In this document: in pieces, positions 27,875 through 34,785 of the stretch
Layout of the letters: the number at the start of each line of letters is the position of its first letter
How positions within the stretch are numbered: position 1 is the stretch's first letter
Assembly: GCA_963774415.1 (NCBI GenBank)
Contig: CAVZEU010000003.1
Coordinates: 496,001-560,000 of the forward strand
Direction of reading: 5' to 3'
Length of the DNA stretch: 64,000 nucleotides
Source of the DNA: SZUA-36 sp963774415
GTDB lineage: Bacteria > Pseudomonadota > Gammaproteobacteria > Xanthomonadales > SZUA-36
Program-made: the position numbers and the translations under genes
The notes under the pieces: generated by a model
What the model was told of the DNA's origin: nothing
Database searches by the model: none
The model's input: only the letters and a program-made list of their open reading frames with translations

Positions 27875-29138
27875 GCTCCGCAGCCGGATCATCGTCTCGT
27901 TCCTGCTATTCGGTACCCTGTTGAGCGGTTTATTCGCGGCCAGTACCCTGTTCCTGCAGGGTTACCTGGAAGACCAGCTGATCGGCACGACCCTGAAACA
28001 GGAACTGGATGATTACCTGATCCAGTTACGCAACGATCCGACGCTGGTAGAGCCGTTTCATACGCGCATCCAGGGCTTCGTTACGCGGCCGGGCGATCCC
28101 AACCACAGCGTCTCCGCCTATATCAGAAAGCTTCCCCCCGGCGTGCACAGCGTCGAAACGCCGGAAGGCGCCTTCATGGCGGCGGTGCGCAAGGACAAGG
28201 ACCTGTGGGCCTTCCTGATTTACGACGTCACCGAGAACCTGCGCCTGACCCGTCAGTTGATATGGGCGCTGGTGTTTGTCGTCGTGCTCTTTTCGCTGCT
28301 GTCGCTGGGCCTGGGATTGTGGTCCTCCAGCCGCATCATGAAACCGGTTACCGATCTGGCCGAAAGACTGCGGCACCTGCGGGAGGAGTCACCGTCACCG
28401 GGGCTTGCCCGCTGGTTCACGGACGATGAGGTCGGACAGCTGGCCGCCGCGCTGGACGCTTACGCGGAACGCGTACACCACCTGATCGAACGTGACCGGG
28501 AGTTCAACGCAGACGTCAGCCACGAATTACGCACGCCGCTTGCCGTGATCACGGGGGCGGTCGAATTGCTGCTGGCACAAAAGGACCTGCCGCCCAAGGC
28601 GCGCACGCGCATCCTGCGTATCGCCAGGGCCGCGCATCAGTCCACCGACATCACCACGGCCCTGCTGCACCTGGTGCGGGCCGAGCGCGGCACCAACGAG
28701 GACAGCGCTGCGCAGAATGTGAAGGATATCGTGGAGAAAATGATACATCTGCACGAGCCGCTGCTCGACAACAAGGCCCTGAAGCTGAGGGTGGTGGAAA
28801 AGGACCGGGTCAGCGTCATCGCGCCGGAGTCGGTGATCGCGGTGGCGATCGGCAATCTGGTCAGCAACGCGATCCGCTACACGGACCAGGGCGAGGTCGT
28901 GTGTACCATCGGCAGCGGCAAGGTGGTGGTGGAAGACACGGGTCCGGGTATTCCGGAAGAGGAATTGCCGCGCGTGCTGGACCGGCACTACCGTGGCGAG
29001 GGCGTTACCGGCAAGGGCTCGGGGCTGGGCCTTGCGATCATCCAGCGTCTTTGTGAACTCTATGGCTGGTCTGTCCACATTGAAAACCGCGCCGGTGGTG
29101 GGCTCAGGACAGAACTGAGGTTCTTTGGAACACGCTGA
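27858..29138 (+). CDS. Sensor histidine kinase
   Basis: Membrane kinase partner of the preceding regulator, 426 residues. One transmembrane segment lies at about 10-32, then a periplasmic sensor of about 95 residues, a second transmembrane segment at about 132-155 (LIWALVFVVVLFSLLSLGLGL) and a HAMP region. The HisKA phospho-acceptor His is near 222 in NADVSHELRTPLAVITG. ATP-binding boxes are VSNAIRYTD (N), EDTGPGIPE (G1) and GSGLGLAIIQRL (G2). The sensor shows no domain I recognise, so the signal is unknown. It may control genes elsewhere. Confidence 0.93.
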   Translation: MHYRRRLRSRIIVSFLLFGTLLSGLFAASTLFLQGYLEDQLIGTTLKQELDDYLIQLRNDPTLVEPFHTRIQGFVTRPGDPNHSVSAYIRKLPPGVHSVETPEGAFMAAVRKDKDLWAFLIYDVTENLRLTRQLIWALVFVVVLFSLLSLGLGLWSSSRIMKPVTDLAERLRHLREESPSPGLARWFTDDEVGQLAAALDAYAERVHHLIERDREFNADVSHELRTPLAVITGAVELLLAQKDLPPKARTRILRIARAAHQSTDITTALLHLVRAERGTNEDSAAQNVKDIVEKMIHLHEPLLDNKALKLRVVEKDRVSVIAPESVIAVAIGNLVSNAIRYTDQGEVVCTIGSGKVVVEDTGPGIPEEELPRVLDRHYRGEGVTGKGSGLGLAIIQRLCELYGWSVHIENRAGGGLRTELRFFGTR

Positions 29139-29192
29139 ACCGGCGCCATGTTTGGGCTAGAATAGGCCGCAGCGAAACACGGCCCGTGGACC

Positions 29193-29534
29193 ATGTCGAT
29201 CATCAACTGTCCCAATTGCGATAAACCGGTGTCCAGCCTGATCAGGCTGTGCCCCTACTGCGGCTTCCAGCGTGGCGAAGTCAGTGACGAAGAGCTGCGG
29301 GAATTCCGGCGCCGCAAATTGCGGGATCGCGTTTACCACCTGAAAATGACCAGTTACGTCATCATGACGCTGTTTTTGGGTGCATTCGGCTGGTACTGGT
29401 TCGAAACCCGCGCATTCACGCGGCTGTCGTCGATGGGACCGATCCTGCTGTTGGCATTGACTTCCGTCGCCTACGTCGCCGTCCGGGTTTACGTCTTCCG
29501 GTTGCAGTCGGCCTTGCGCAAAATCAAGCCCTGA
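29193..29534 (+). CDS. Zinc-ribbon membrane protein
   Basis: A 113-residue protein. The N-terminal zinc ribbon CPNCDKPVSSLIRLCPYCGF has two CxxC knuckles. A basic stretch (RRRKLRDR) follows, then two hydrophobic helices at about 50-70 and 80-100. It resembles many small uncharacterised zinc_ribbon membrane proteins. No strong ribosome-binding site precedes the ATG. It is convergent with the next gene, with 29 bp between stops. Confidence 0.75.
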   Translation: MSIINCPNCDKPVSSLIRLCPYCGFQRGEVSDEELREFRRRKLRDRVYHLKMTSYVIMTLFLGAFGWYWFETRAFTRLSSMGPILLLALTSVAYVAVRVYVFRLQSALRKIKP

Positions 29535-29563
29535 GCCAGGCCGAATCCCGACCTGCTTCCCGA

Positions 29564-30094
29564 CTACTGCACGCGCTTTACACGGACGGTCGTGGCATAG
29601 CCGACCACGGACAGTTTCCAGTCGCCCAGAAGGCCCCGCTCGATCGTGATTTCCGGATCGGTCACCTCGCTAATCGCAAAGGTGCCCGCCTCCGCCTGTT
29701 TCCAGACCATGCCGTTATCCAGCTTGAACAGGGTGCCTTTGCCTTTCCAGCCGCTGAACGGGCCGACGATGTGAGCGTGTATGGTCTTGCCCAGGTTCGA
29801 ATCCTTTTTCTTGTTCTTCTTCAGTTCGAAGCCGCGGGTGTCCGTGATTTCCCCGCCGTCAGAAGCAGCCCCGGCTTGTGCGTTTTCGAGCGTGGCGACC
29901 GAATGCCGGCGCAGCCATTCGTTGAGCCGCGCCAGTTCCTGGTCGCTCAGTTTGTCGAGACCAGTTTCCTGCATCTCCTTGTCGGTCATGCGCTCTTCCA
30001 GCGTAGAGAAACTCTCGGCGGCCATGGCGGCGTGCCGTACCTGGAACGCGAACAGGAGTACGCAAAGAGAGGTGAAAATGATCTTTTTCTTCAT
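29564..30094 (-). CDS. Hypothetical exported protein
   Basis: A 176-residue protein with a signal peptide (IIFTSLCVLLFAFQVRHAAMA). The mature N-terminus has a helical, charged segment, TDKEMQETGLDKLSDQELARLNEWLRRH, resembling the LSxxELxxLNxWL element seen in many gammaproteobacterial exported proteins. A C-terminal beta-rich part follows, with KTIHAHIVGPFSGWKGKGTLF and LDNGMVWKQ. I recall this combination in uncharacterised proteins, but no function is established. Confidence 0.65.
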   Translation of the reverse strand: MKKKIIFTSLCVLLFAFQVRHAAMAAESFSTLEERMTDKEMQETGLDKLSDQELARLNEWLRRHSVATLENAQAGAASDGGEITDTRGFELKKNKKKDSNLGKTIHAHIVGPFSGWKGKGTLFKLDNGMVWKQAEAGTFAISEVTDPEITIERGLLGDWKLSVVGYATTVRVKRVQ

Positions 30095-30187
30095 AGGATT
30101 ATCTCAGCCGCCAATGCCGCGGATTTTCAGCGGCGCAAGTCTACCATGATCCGGATGGTTTGCGGACACCCCGCTCTGGCGCTCCGT

Positions 30188-30209
30188 CGACCGGTGCAAT
30201 GTGCGGGCT
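30188..30209 (-). repeat. Solo family A end at a stop codon
   Basis: CGACCGGTGCAATGTGCGGG matches the right terminus of the family A elements. Read in the direction of the neighbouring reverse-strand gene, the repeat begins within that gene's TAA stop (30209-30211), just as copy 1 begins within the xrtH stop. No second terminus was found nearby. Confidence 0.5.
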
Positions 30210-31357
30210 TAGAGATCCTGCTGGTAACGCACGTACGGTATGCGACCGTATACGGCCTCGAACGGGTCTTTCAGGCTCGTATCGTTTTTGCTCTGATCCT
30301 CACCGGCGTTGAGTACGTTACTGGTGCCGACGCTGAGGTTCGCGTTCCACGGCGTGCGCCAGGTGAACTGGACGTCAAATGTCGCCATGCTGCCGAGGCT
30401 GTCGCGGTTGAAGAATTGGACCTGGTCGCGATAGAAACTCTGTATTCCGCCGCTGAAGTTGCCTTTGCTCCAGTCCAGGCTTAGCCGGGCGCTGTCAAAG
30501 GGACTGGCAATGGCCCAGTTCTGCAGCGTCGGCGCCTGCAGCGATGAACTCTTGAAAGACGCATCCATGACCCGTGTCAATTGCAAGCCGAGCCGCACAT
30601 CACCGGCGTCGTCCGTCGTCAGACCCAGCTGGAATTCAAGGTTGATGCCGGAGGCCTCGCTTTTAAGATAGTTCAGGGACTGAGCGGCCAAGGAGGTCGA
30701 AAGCAGGGGATTGCTGTGAGCCGGCATCAAAAGTCCGGCGCCCGCACCTGCATTGCCCACGGGAAAGATTGGGTTGGCCGTGACCGAATCTCCTTCACCG
30801 GCCTCGCGCTGGAACATGCCAACCGCCGCCTGCAGCTTGTCGGTGCCGTAACGCAGGCCCAGCGCGACCTGGCCTTGGCGCAGGACATTTGCCTGGTTGA
30901 TGAAAAAGCAATCGGAAGCATGGAAAGAGCCCCGGTCGAGCACGCCGTTCTGGCAGAGAATACTGCCCAGCGGCCGAAACGCCGGCTGAGACTTGCCGCC
31001 GCCGAGACTGGCGGTGATGTCCATCTTGTCGCTCAGGGCCAGCTTAAGGGCGCTGCCATAGAAAATGGAACCCACGCCGGACGGGGTCTGGCGCAATTGG
31101 CTGCCGACCGCGAATGTCAGCGGTTTATCCAGGCGCAGAGCGAGCTTGCGGGTTTGCGAGCCGCCCAGGTCAAAGGGCAGCTGGTCCCGGGACTGGTCGC
31201 CGTTGAGCAGGAAGGCGTTCGGCTGTTGGCCGTCGAGCGTGCCGGTGATGATTTCGGAAGCTTCCCCGGCGATCGCCAATGCGGGCGACAACAGCAATAT
31301 CGCGCAGGCCAGTCGGCCCGGATATTTACCGAATAGATAGGTTGCCAGTCGCTTCAC
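30209..31357 (-). CDS. Putative outer-membrane beta-barrel protein, unrecognised family
   Basis: A 382-residue exported protein with a signal peptide (LACAILLLSPALAIAGEA). The mature protein has alternating amphipathic strands such as KLALRLDKPLTFAVGSQL, DKMDITASLGGG, GQVALGLRYG and MATFDVQFTWRTPWNANLSVGTSNVLN. The last of these resembles the closing strands of porins or TonB receptors, but no plug domain exists. Two cysteines lie in a loop (SILCQNGVLDRGSFHASDCFF). No function is assigned. The stop codon overlaps a solo family A terminus. Confidence 0.6.
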   Translation of the reverse strand: MKRLATYLFGKYPGRLACAILLLSPALAIAGEASEIITGTLDGQQPNAFLLNGDQSRDQLPFDLGGSQTRKLALRLDKPLTFAVGSQLRQTPSGVGSIFYGSALKLALSDKMDITASLGGGKSQPAFRPLGSILCQNGVLDRGSFHASDCFFINQANVLRQGQVALGLRYGTDKLQAAVGMFQREAGEGDSVTANPIFPVGNAGAGAGLLMPAHSNPLLSTSLAAQSLNYLKSEASGINLEFQLGLTTDDAGDVRLGLQLTRVMDASFKSSSLQAPTLQNWAIASPFDSARLSLDWSKGNFSGGIQSFYRDQVQFFNRDSLGSMATFDVQFTWRTPWNANLSVGTSNVLNAGEDQSKNDTSLKDPFEAVYGRIPYVRYQQDL

Positions 31358-31694
31358 CAGTCCTCACCGAATCCCTGTTCTCGCTGCCATACGACGCCAA
31401 CACGGGTTGGCCCTGCTTTAGAGTGCTTAATTACCTATAAGTTCTTGCGCAGCCCCCGCCTGTTCACCATACAGCGAGAATTTTCCGTTTCTCTGTTGCA
31501 AATCATACTCATAAGTACCCATTGTCTGCAACAAGGCGGGCCGCTGGCTTTGCGTTTTCAAGGTCAACCCGTGCGGCACGCCGCGCCCGACAGGTATATA
31601 TATCCAAGTTTAGCAGAAGCGCCGCTGTCATGCTCGGCCCGTGTGCTCATTTCGCCTGTTATACTGCGGCTTTCACCGTGTTTTGGATATCTCG
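31358..31694. other. Divergent intergenic region
   Basis: About 337 bp between the divergent outer-membrane protein and redoxin genes, AT-richer than its surroundings. It must hold two promoters. TATACT near 31661 and TATATATAT near 31600 are possible -10 elements, without convincing partners. No repeat family or hairpin stands out and no gene is supported. Confidence 0.35.
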
Positions 31695-32246
31695 ATGGTC
31701 AAGCTGGAAACACCGCATTGTGATTTTGGCAAAAAGGCGCCCGACTTCGATTTGCCGGGGGTGGATGGCCGCCGCTGGACCTTGCAGGAATGCCGCGGCG
31801 AAAACGGCCTGCTGGTGATGTTCATTTGCAACCATTGTCCTTATGTCAAGGCGATCCGCGCGAAGCTCGTCAGGGACTGCAATGACCTCCTGCTGCTGGG
31901 CGTGGGCAGCGCTGCGATCATGTCCAACGACACCCAGGCGTTTCCCGAGGACTCTTTTGACAACATGCGCAGGCTGGCCGCCGAGTGCGGATTTCCATTT
32001 CCGTACCTGCTGGACGAAACGCAGCAGGTCGCGCAGGCTTACGGGGCCGTCTGCACGCCCGATTTTTTCGGTTACAACGCGGCGCTGGAACTGCAGTACC
32101 GCGGACGCCTGGATGCCGCGGGCGCCAAAGCGGACGATGACGGCCAGCCGCGTGAGCTCTACAACGCCATGCGGCAGGTGGCGGAGACCGGGCGCGGTCC
32201 GCAGGAACAATGGCCGTCGATGGGTTGTTCGATCAAGTGGCGCTGA
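31695..32246 (+). CDS. Thioredoxin-like redoxin (AhpC/TSA family)
   Basis: A thioredoxin-fold protein of about 183 residues, probably cytosolic. It starts MVKLETPHCDFGKKAPDFDLPGVDGRRW, then FICNHCPYVKAIRAKL with a CNHC active-site motif in the thioredoxin position, and later AYGAVCTPDFFGYN with the cis-proline region. These features are typical of the redoxin family proteins with a C-x-x-C-P-Y-V-K motif. The start at 31695 is preferred, as the longer upstream frame is not family-like. The physiological partner is unknown. Confidence 0.82.
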   Translation: MVKLETPHCDFGKKAPDFDLPGVDGRRWTLQECRGENGLLVMFICNHCPYVKAIRAKLVRDCNDLLLLGVGSAAIMSNDTQAFPEDSFDNMRRLAAECGFPFPYLLDETQQVAQAYGAVCTPDFFGYNAALELQYRGRLDAAGAKADDDGQPRELYNAMRQVAETGRGPQEQWPSMGCSIKWR

Positions 32247-32329
32247 GCCGCTGCCGGGCGAAGCCCGCACTTGCCAGACCGGGTCGAATTTGGGTTAGAC
32301 TATTGGCTCTTTTGAGCCGGGAGACAGTT

Positions 32330-32392
32330 GGTGCTCCTTGCCATGAACACTGACAAACCAACTGAATTCGCAATTATTACCTTGAAGGAGCA
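32330..32392. repeat. Partial copy of family D element in the usp leader
   Basis: These 63 bp match the reverse complement of about the first 63 bp of the family D element at 34391-34651, with only a handful of differences. The terminus AATTATTACCTTGAAGGAGC ends five bases before the usp start codon. The other terminus of the full element is missing. Confidence 0.75.
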
Positions 32393-32393
32393 C
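32331..32393 (+). promoter_or_regulatory. Leader hairpin that could hide the usp ribosome-binding site
   Basis: GTGCTCCTT at 32331-32339 is the exact inverse of AAGGAGCAC at 32385-32393, which contains the AAGGAG ribosome-binding site of the gene starting at 32397. If transcription starts upstream, the two would pair across a 45-nt loop and block initiation. Within the loop, AGTTGG and CCAACT offer a competing pairing. Regulation is inferred from the sequence alone. Confidence 0.4.
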
Positions 32394-32396
32394 TAG

Positions 32397-32831
32397 ATGC
32401 GACCCGTACTGATGGTAGGCGTGGACTGTAGCGAGTGCAGTGACCGGGCAGTTGAATTCGCGGCTGATCACGCCCGGCAGGCCGATGCAAAGCTCTACGT
32501 GGCACACGTGATCGAATGGTCGCCCTACACGTTCTCCACCGTCGAGGAAAACGCCGAACGGCACAAGCGGCGCGAGCAGGAACTCAGCCGGGCGCATACC
32601 GAAATCATCGATCCGATCGTCAAGCGGCTGCAGGCCGAAGGATTGGCGGCCGAAGGGCTCGTCCGGCACGGGCACGTCGCCACGACGTTGAGCGTCCTGG
32701 CCCAAGAGCACGACGTCAAGAATATCATCATCGGGCGCCAGGGCACGTCCATGCTCAAGGCCCACCTGTTCGGCAGTGTCGGCAGCCACCTGGTGCAGAC
32801 TGCCGAGTGCGCCGTGACCGTCGTGCCCTGA
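32397..32831 (+). CDS. Universal stress protein, UspA family
   Basis: A single-domain nucleotide-binding alpha/beta protein of 144 residues. The N-terminus MRPVLMVGVDCSECSDRAVEFA carries the conserved Asp, and the C-terminus holds the ATP-binding pattern GRQGTSMLKAHLFGSVGSHL (G-x2-G-x9-G-S). It would therefore be of the ATP-binding type. Its leader derives from a family D repeat. A symporter gene follows 29 bp downstream, and the two are probably co-transcribed. Confidence 0.92.
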   Translation: MRPVLMVGVDCSECSDRAVEFAADHARQADAKLYVAHVIEWSPYTFSTVEENAERHKRREQELSRAHTEIIDPIVKRLQAEGLAAEGLVRHGHVATTLSVLAQEHDVKNIIIGRQGTSMLKAHLFGSVGSHLVQTAECAVTVVP

Positions 32832-32860
32832 CAGCCGTACCCTGACAGACGGAGATCAAC

Positions 32861-34390
32861 ATGATAAAACCAAGAGTGGGAATCACCGCACTCCTCGCCT
32901 TGCTCAGCAGTTTTTCCGCCCTGGCCGACCAGGGCATCGATGAAAAAATCAACCTGGCCGTCAAGCCCTACGCGGACGCCGTCGCCGGTACCGTGTTCGC
33001 GTCGTTCCAGGTCGGGGGCGTCGACATTCCATTCGTGTTGGTCTGGTTGATCGTCGCCGCCAGCTTCTTTACGCTCTATTTCAGGTTCATCAATCTGCGC
33101 GCCATGAAGCACGGCCTGCAATTGGTGCGAGGGGATTACAGTGACCCGGAAGCGGCCGGTGAGGTCACGCATTTCCAGGCGCTGGCCACGGCACTGTCGG
33201 GAACGGTGGGGCTGGGCAATATCGCCGGTGTCGCCGTGGCCGTGTCACTGGGCGGGCCCGGGGCCACCTTCTGGATGATCCTGGCGGGATTCCTCGGCAT
33301 GTCGTCGAAGTTCACCGAGTGCACGCTGGGTGTGAAATACCGCGACGAGCATGAAGACGGCACGGTCTCCGGCGGACCCATGTATTACCTCGTCAAGGGT
33401 CTGCGCGAGCGGCACCCGGCGCTCGGCGGGCTCGGCCGGGTCCTCGCGGTCATGTTCGCGATCTTCGCCGTTGGCGGATCGTTCGGCGGCGGCAACATGT
33501 TCCAGGCCAACCAGAGTTTCGCGCAGCTGGTCAACGTCACGGGCGGCAGCGCCGGCTGGCTGGCGGACAAGGGCTGGGCCTATGGCGTGCTGATCGCCAT
33601 CCTGGTGGGCCTCGTCATTATCGGCGGCATCCAGGGCATCGCGCGCGTGACGTCCAAGATCGTGCCCTTCATGGCGATCCTGTATGTCACCGCCGGTCTG
33701 GTCATCATCGGTACGAACTACCACCAGATTCCTGCCGCTTTCGGCGCCATCATTGCCGGCGCATTCACGGCCCACGGCATTTCGGGCGGTGTGATCGGCG
33801 TGCTTTTCCAGGGCTTCAAACGCGCCGCGTTTTCCAACGAGGCCGGCGTCGGCTCGGCGGCCATCGCCCATTCGGCGGTCAAGACCAAGCGCCCGGTCAC
33901 CGAGGGTTTCGTCGCCCTTTACGAGCCCTTTATCGACACCATCGTCGTCTGTACGATCACGGCCCTGGTGATTATCATCACCAGCACCTGGGATCCGTCG
34001 GTCGATCCCAGTGCCGGCGTGCAACTGACGTCGAAGGCATTCGAATCGGAGATATCGTGGTTCCCGTGGGTCCTGACCCTGGCGGTTCTGCTGTTCGCCT
34101 TTTCGACGATGATTTCCTGGTCCTATTACGGACTCAAGGCCTGGACGTTCCTGTTTGGCGAGAACAGGTTCACCGATACGGCCTACAAGGTGTTGTTCCT
34201 CTTCTTCGTGATCGTGGGCTCATCGATGCAATTGGGGTCCGTGATTGATTTTTCCGACGCGATGATCTTCGCCATGGCGTTTCCCAACCTGTTGGGCTGT
34301 TATTTCCTGCTGCCGATCGTAAAAAAGGAGATGGACGAATACTGGGCCGATTTGAAGGCCGGCAGACTGGTCAAGACGCGGCTGAGTTAG
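32861..34390 (+). CDS. Alanine/glycine:cation symporter (AGCS family)
   Basis: A 509-residue inner-membrane transporter that takes up small amino acids with sodium or protons. An unusual N-terminal extension of about 45 residues, resembling a signal sequence (ALLALLSSFSALADQGIDEK), precedes the first family helix. Signatures include ATALSGTVGLGNIAGVAVAVSLGGPGA, GGPMYYLVKG, AFSNEAGVGSAAIAHSAVKT and the final LFLFFVIVGSSMQLGSV helices. The stop codon directly adjoins a family D element. Confidence 0.93.
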   Translation: MIKPRVGITALLALLSSFSALADQGIDEKINLAVKPYADAVAGTVFASFQVGGVDIPFVLVWLIVAASFFTLYFRFINLRAMKHGLQLVRGDYSDPEAAGEVTHFQALATALSGTVGLGNIAGVAVAVSLGGPGATFWMILAGFLGMSSKFTECTLGVKYRDEHEDGTVSGGPMYYLVKGLRERHPALGGLGRVLAVMFAIFAVGGSFGGGNMFQANQSFAQLVNVTGGSAGWLADKGWAYGVLIAILVGLVIIGGIQGIARVTSKIVPFMAILYVTAGLVIIGTNYHQIPAAFGAIIAGAFTAHGISGGVIGVLFQGFKRAAFSNEAGVGSAAIAHSAVKTKRPVTEGFVALYEPFIDTIVVCTITALVIIITSTWDPSVDPSAGVQLTSKAFESEISWFPWVLTLAVLLFAFSTMISWSYYGLKAWTFLFGENRFTDTAYKVLFLFFVIVGSSMQLGSVIDFSDAMIFAMAFPNLLGCYFLLPIVKKEMDEYWADLKAGRLVKTRLS

Positions 34391-34651
34391 TGCTTCTTCA
34401 AGGTAATAATTGCGAATACAGTTGGCTTGTCAGCGTTCATGGCAAGGCGCACCTCGCAGGTAATGGCAGAGTCCTTGGCAAGAGGTGCAACGCCGTCCAT
34501 GGGCGCTGACAAGTCAACCCGGCGGGCACTCCTATGGGCTTCCGCAGTTGCGTTGCAGTGCTGGTAAAGGGCACGCCATTGACTGCGCACTGCGCCTTGC
34601 TGCAAAACCCCATAGGAGCGCTGGATCCGTAATTATTACCTTGAAGAAGCA
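34391..34651. mobile_element. Family D inverted-repeat element (MITE-like)
   Basis: A 261-bp element with perfect 21-bp inverted termini: TGCTTCTTCAAGGTAATAAT and one more base at 34391-34411, with the exact inverse at 34631-34651. Inside lie two further inverted pairs, GTTGGCTTGTCAGCG with CGCTGACAAGTCAAC, and CTCCTATGGG with CCCATAGGAG. It begins on the base after the symporter stop codon. A 63-bp relative in opposite orientation is at 32330-32392. No coding capacity is seen. Confidence 0.85.
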
Positions 34652-34785
34652 TTAGGCCCGCATCGCTTCTTTTCCGACTTGCTTAAGGCCATCTCATCAG
34701 CGAAAATCACAAGCTGATCTTTTGACCAGCCGGGTCCGCCAGCCAGGCGGGCCGGTTTCATAAAAATCATACTCAGGAATTCCCG
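34652..34785. other. Leader region of tkt
   Basis: A gap of about 130 bp between the family D element and the transketolase start. It holds a GC-rich hairpin near 34727-34755, in which CCGGGTCCGCC pairs with GGCGGGCCGG, and an AGGA site 10 bp before the ATG. The promoter of the tkt-gap unit should be here or just upstream; no clear boxes are visible. Confidence 0.35.
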
